Notes under the pieces: model-generated
The model's database searches: none
What the model was told of the DNA's origin: nothing
Seen by the model: the letters and a program-made list of their open reading frames with translations, nothing else
Origin: an uncultured Novosphingobium sp.
GTDB taxonomy: Bacteria > Pseudomonadota > Alphaproteobacteria > Sphingomonadales > Sphingomonadaceae
DNA length: 6,044 nucleotides
Reading direction: 5' to 3'
Assembly: GCA_937897535.1 (NCBI GenBank)
Contig: CALCQB010000072.1
Coordinates: forward strand, 1 to 6,044
Translations under genes and position numbers: made by a program
Part shown: piece after piece, positions 5,761-6,044 of the stretch
Numbering within the stretch: position 1 is the first letter of the stretch
Layout of the letters: each line of letters starts with the position of its first letter

Positions 5761-5850
5761 AACGCCCCCACCACGTTCGCGGGAACCCTCTCGGGTGTCG
5801 GCGGCAGCCTGACCAAAGTCGGGACTGGCAACCTGACCTTGTCGGGCGTG
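5761..5850 (+). CDS. Fragment: autotransporter-associated beta-strand repeat
   Basis: The plus frame reads NAPTTFAGTLSGVGG, then SLTKVGTGNLTLSGV. This fits the autotransporter-associated beta-strand (PATR) repeat, whose usual form is a FxGxIxGxGxLxKxGxGTLTLSGxNTYTG pattern found in passenger domains of large type V secreted adhesins. One repeat is present; the frame is open leftward through AAGEAGTTAG. After SGV the expected Asn-Thr-Tyr turn is missing and the sequence instead becomes the reverse complement of a dehydrogenase gene. No start, signal peptide or beta-barrel domain is in the window, so this is a fragment, not a gene. High confidence in the repeat type, low in its belonging here. 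Confidence 0.65.
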
Positions 5851-6044
5851 TCCAGGCGCTTGGTGCGCTTGCCCACGATGGTGAAGTCCTTGAGGTCTTT
5901 GATAGACACGTTTTCTGGCACGGGCAGCTTGGAAGCGGCGGCGGCCAACGAGCCGTAGCTGGCCTTCTTACCATTGGCACCCAGCACAAAGCCATCGGCT
6001 GCAGTGAGCGTGCTGCGGTCTACCTTCCATTCATTGGCTGCGGC
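5835..6044 (-). CDS. Partial xanthine dehydrogenase/isoquinoline 1-oxidoreductase-type molybdopterin subunit
   Basis: The frame enters from the right edge of the window and reads AAANEWKVDRSTLTAADGF, then YGSLAAAASKLPVPENV, then KDLKDFTIVGKRTKRLDTPDKV. The order (EW-KV, YG-LA-AA-LPVP, LKDFxxxGKxxKRLDTPDKV) is characteristic of the large, molybdopterin-cytosine-dinucleotide-binding subunit of xanthine dehydrogenase-family hydroxylases such as IorB, just before the domain that starts with NGKAxFGID. That continuation is absent: after V the frame runs into antisense repeat DNA. About 70 codons are present, with neither the gene start nor the catalytic region. Such enzymes hydroxylate aldehydes or N-heterocycles with molybdenum and [2Fe-2S] partners. 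Codon use is less GC-skewed than in the pho genes, suggesting another organism, perhaps betaproteobacterial (guess). Confidence 0.75.

Noticed and set aside
5595..6044. Single continuous minus-strand frame to the window edge as one novel fusion protein
   Set aside because: The right part is a molybdoenzyme, the middle is the antisense of an autotransporter repeat, and the left has different codon use; the open frame is a chance result of joining pieces.

Overview
The window is a GC-rich bacterial contig. Gene content, codon use, a phoR-pstS pair and the PstS sequence type suggest an alphaproteobacterium, most likely of the Sphingomonadales; this is inferred from family knowledge, not from a search. 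Bases 1 to about 5318 are a coherent, tightly packed chromosomal segment. The last ~725 bases are not: they look like a mosaic of unrelated pieces.

Layout. (a) 37-1699, plus strand: a three-gene operon joined by start/stop overlaps (TAATG and ATGA). It encodes an exported NTF2/SnoaL-like protein, a MarC-family inner-membrane protein and a small cysteine-rich lipoprotein. (b) 1703-3225, minus strand, convergent with (a) across only 3 bp: a YbbN-type thioredoxin with TPR-like C-terminus, followed 14 bp later by a stand-alone Lon substrate-binding-domain protein. This is a small protein-quality-control operon. (c) 3226-3407: divergent intergenic region with a candidate tRNA promoter. (d) 3408-3482: tRNA-Gly(GCC) with encoded CCA. 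(e) 3534-4520: a PhoR-type histidine kinase with no visible membrane segment. (f) 4521-4554: a near-perfect Pho box with a correctly placed -10 element. (g) 4584 onward: the phosphate-binding lipoprotein PstS. In (e) to (g) the kinase would control a PhoB-type regulator (not in this window), which would bind the Pho box and turn on pstS and, presumably, the rest of a pst operon.

PstS loses family similarity at about residue 245 and stops 14 residues later. Beyond that lie, in order: a GC-rich stretch; a minus-strand segment that looks like a eukaryotic exon with splice acceptor and donor (5448-5529); a lower-GC minus-strand protein C-terminus (5595 to ~5757); a plus-strand autotransporter beta-strand repeat (5761-5850); and, overlapping it by about 16 bp, the antisense start of a xanthine dehydrogenase-type molybdopterin subunit fragment (6044-5835). 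Short shared sequence at the last join and changing composition point to an assembly or amplification chimera of a mixed-community sample rather than a natural locus. I do not see a new biological system here; the main message is that the right end should not be interpreted as genomic context.
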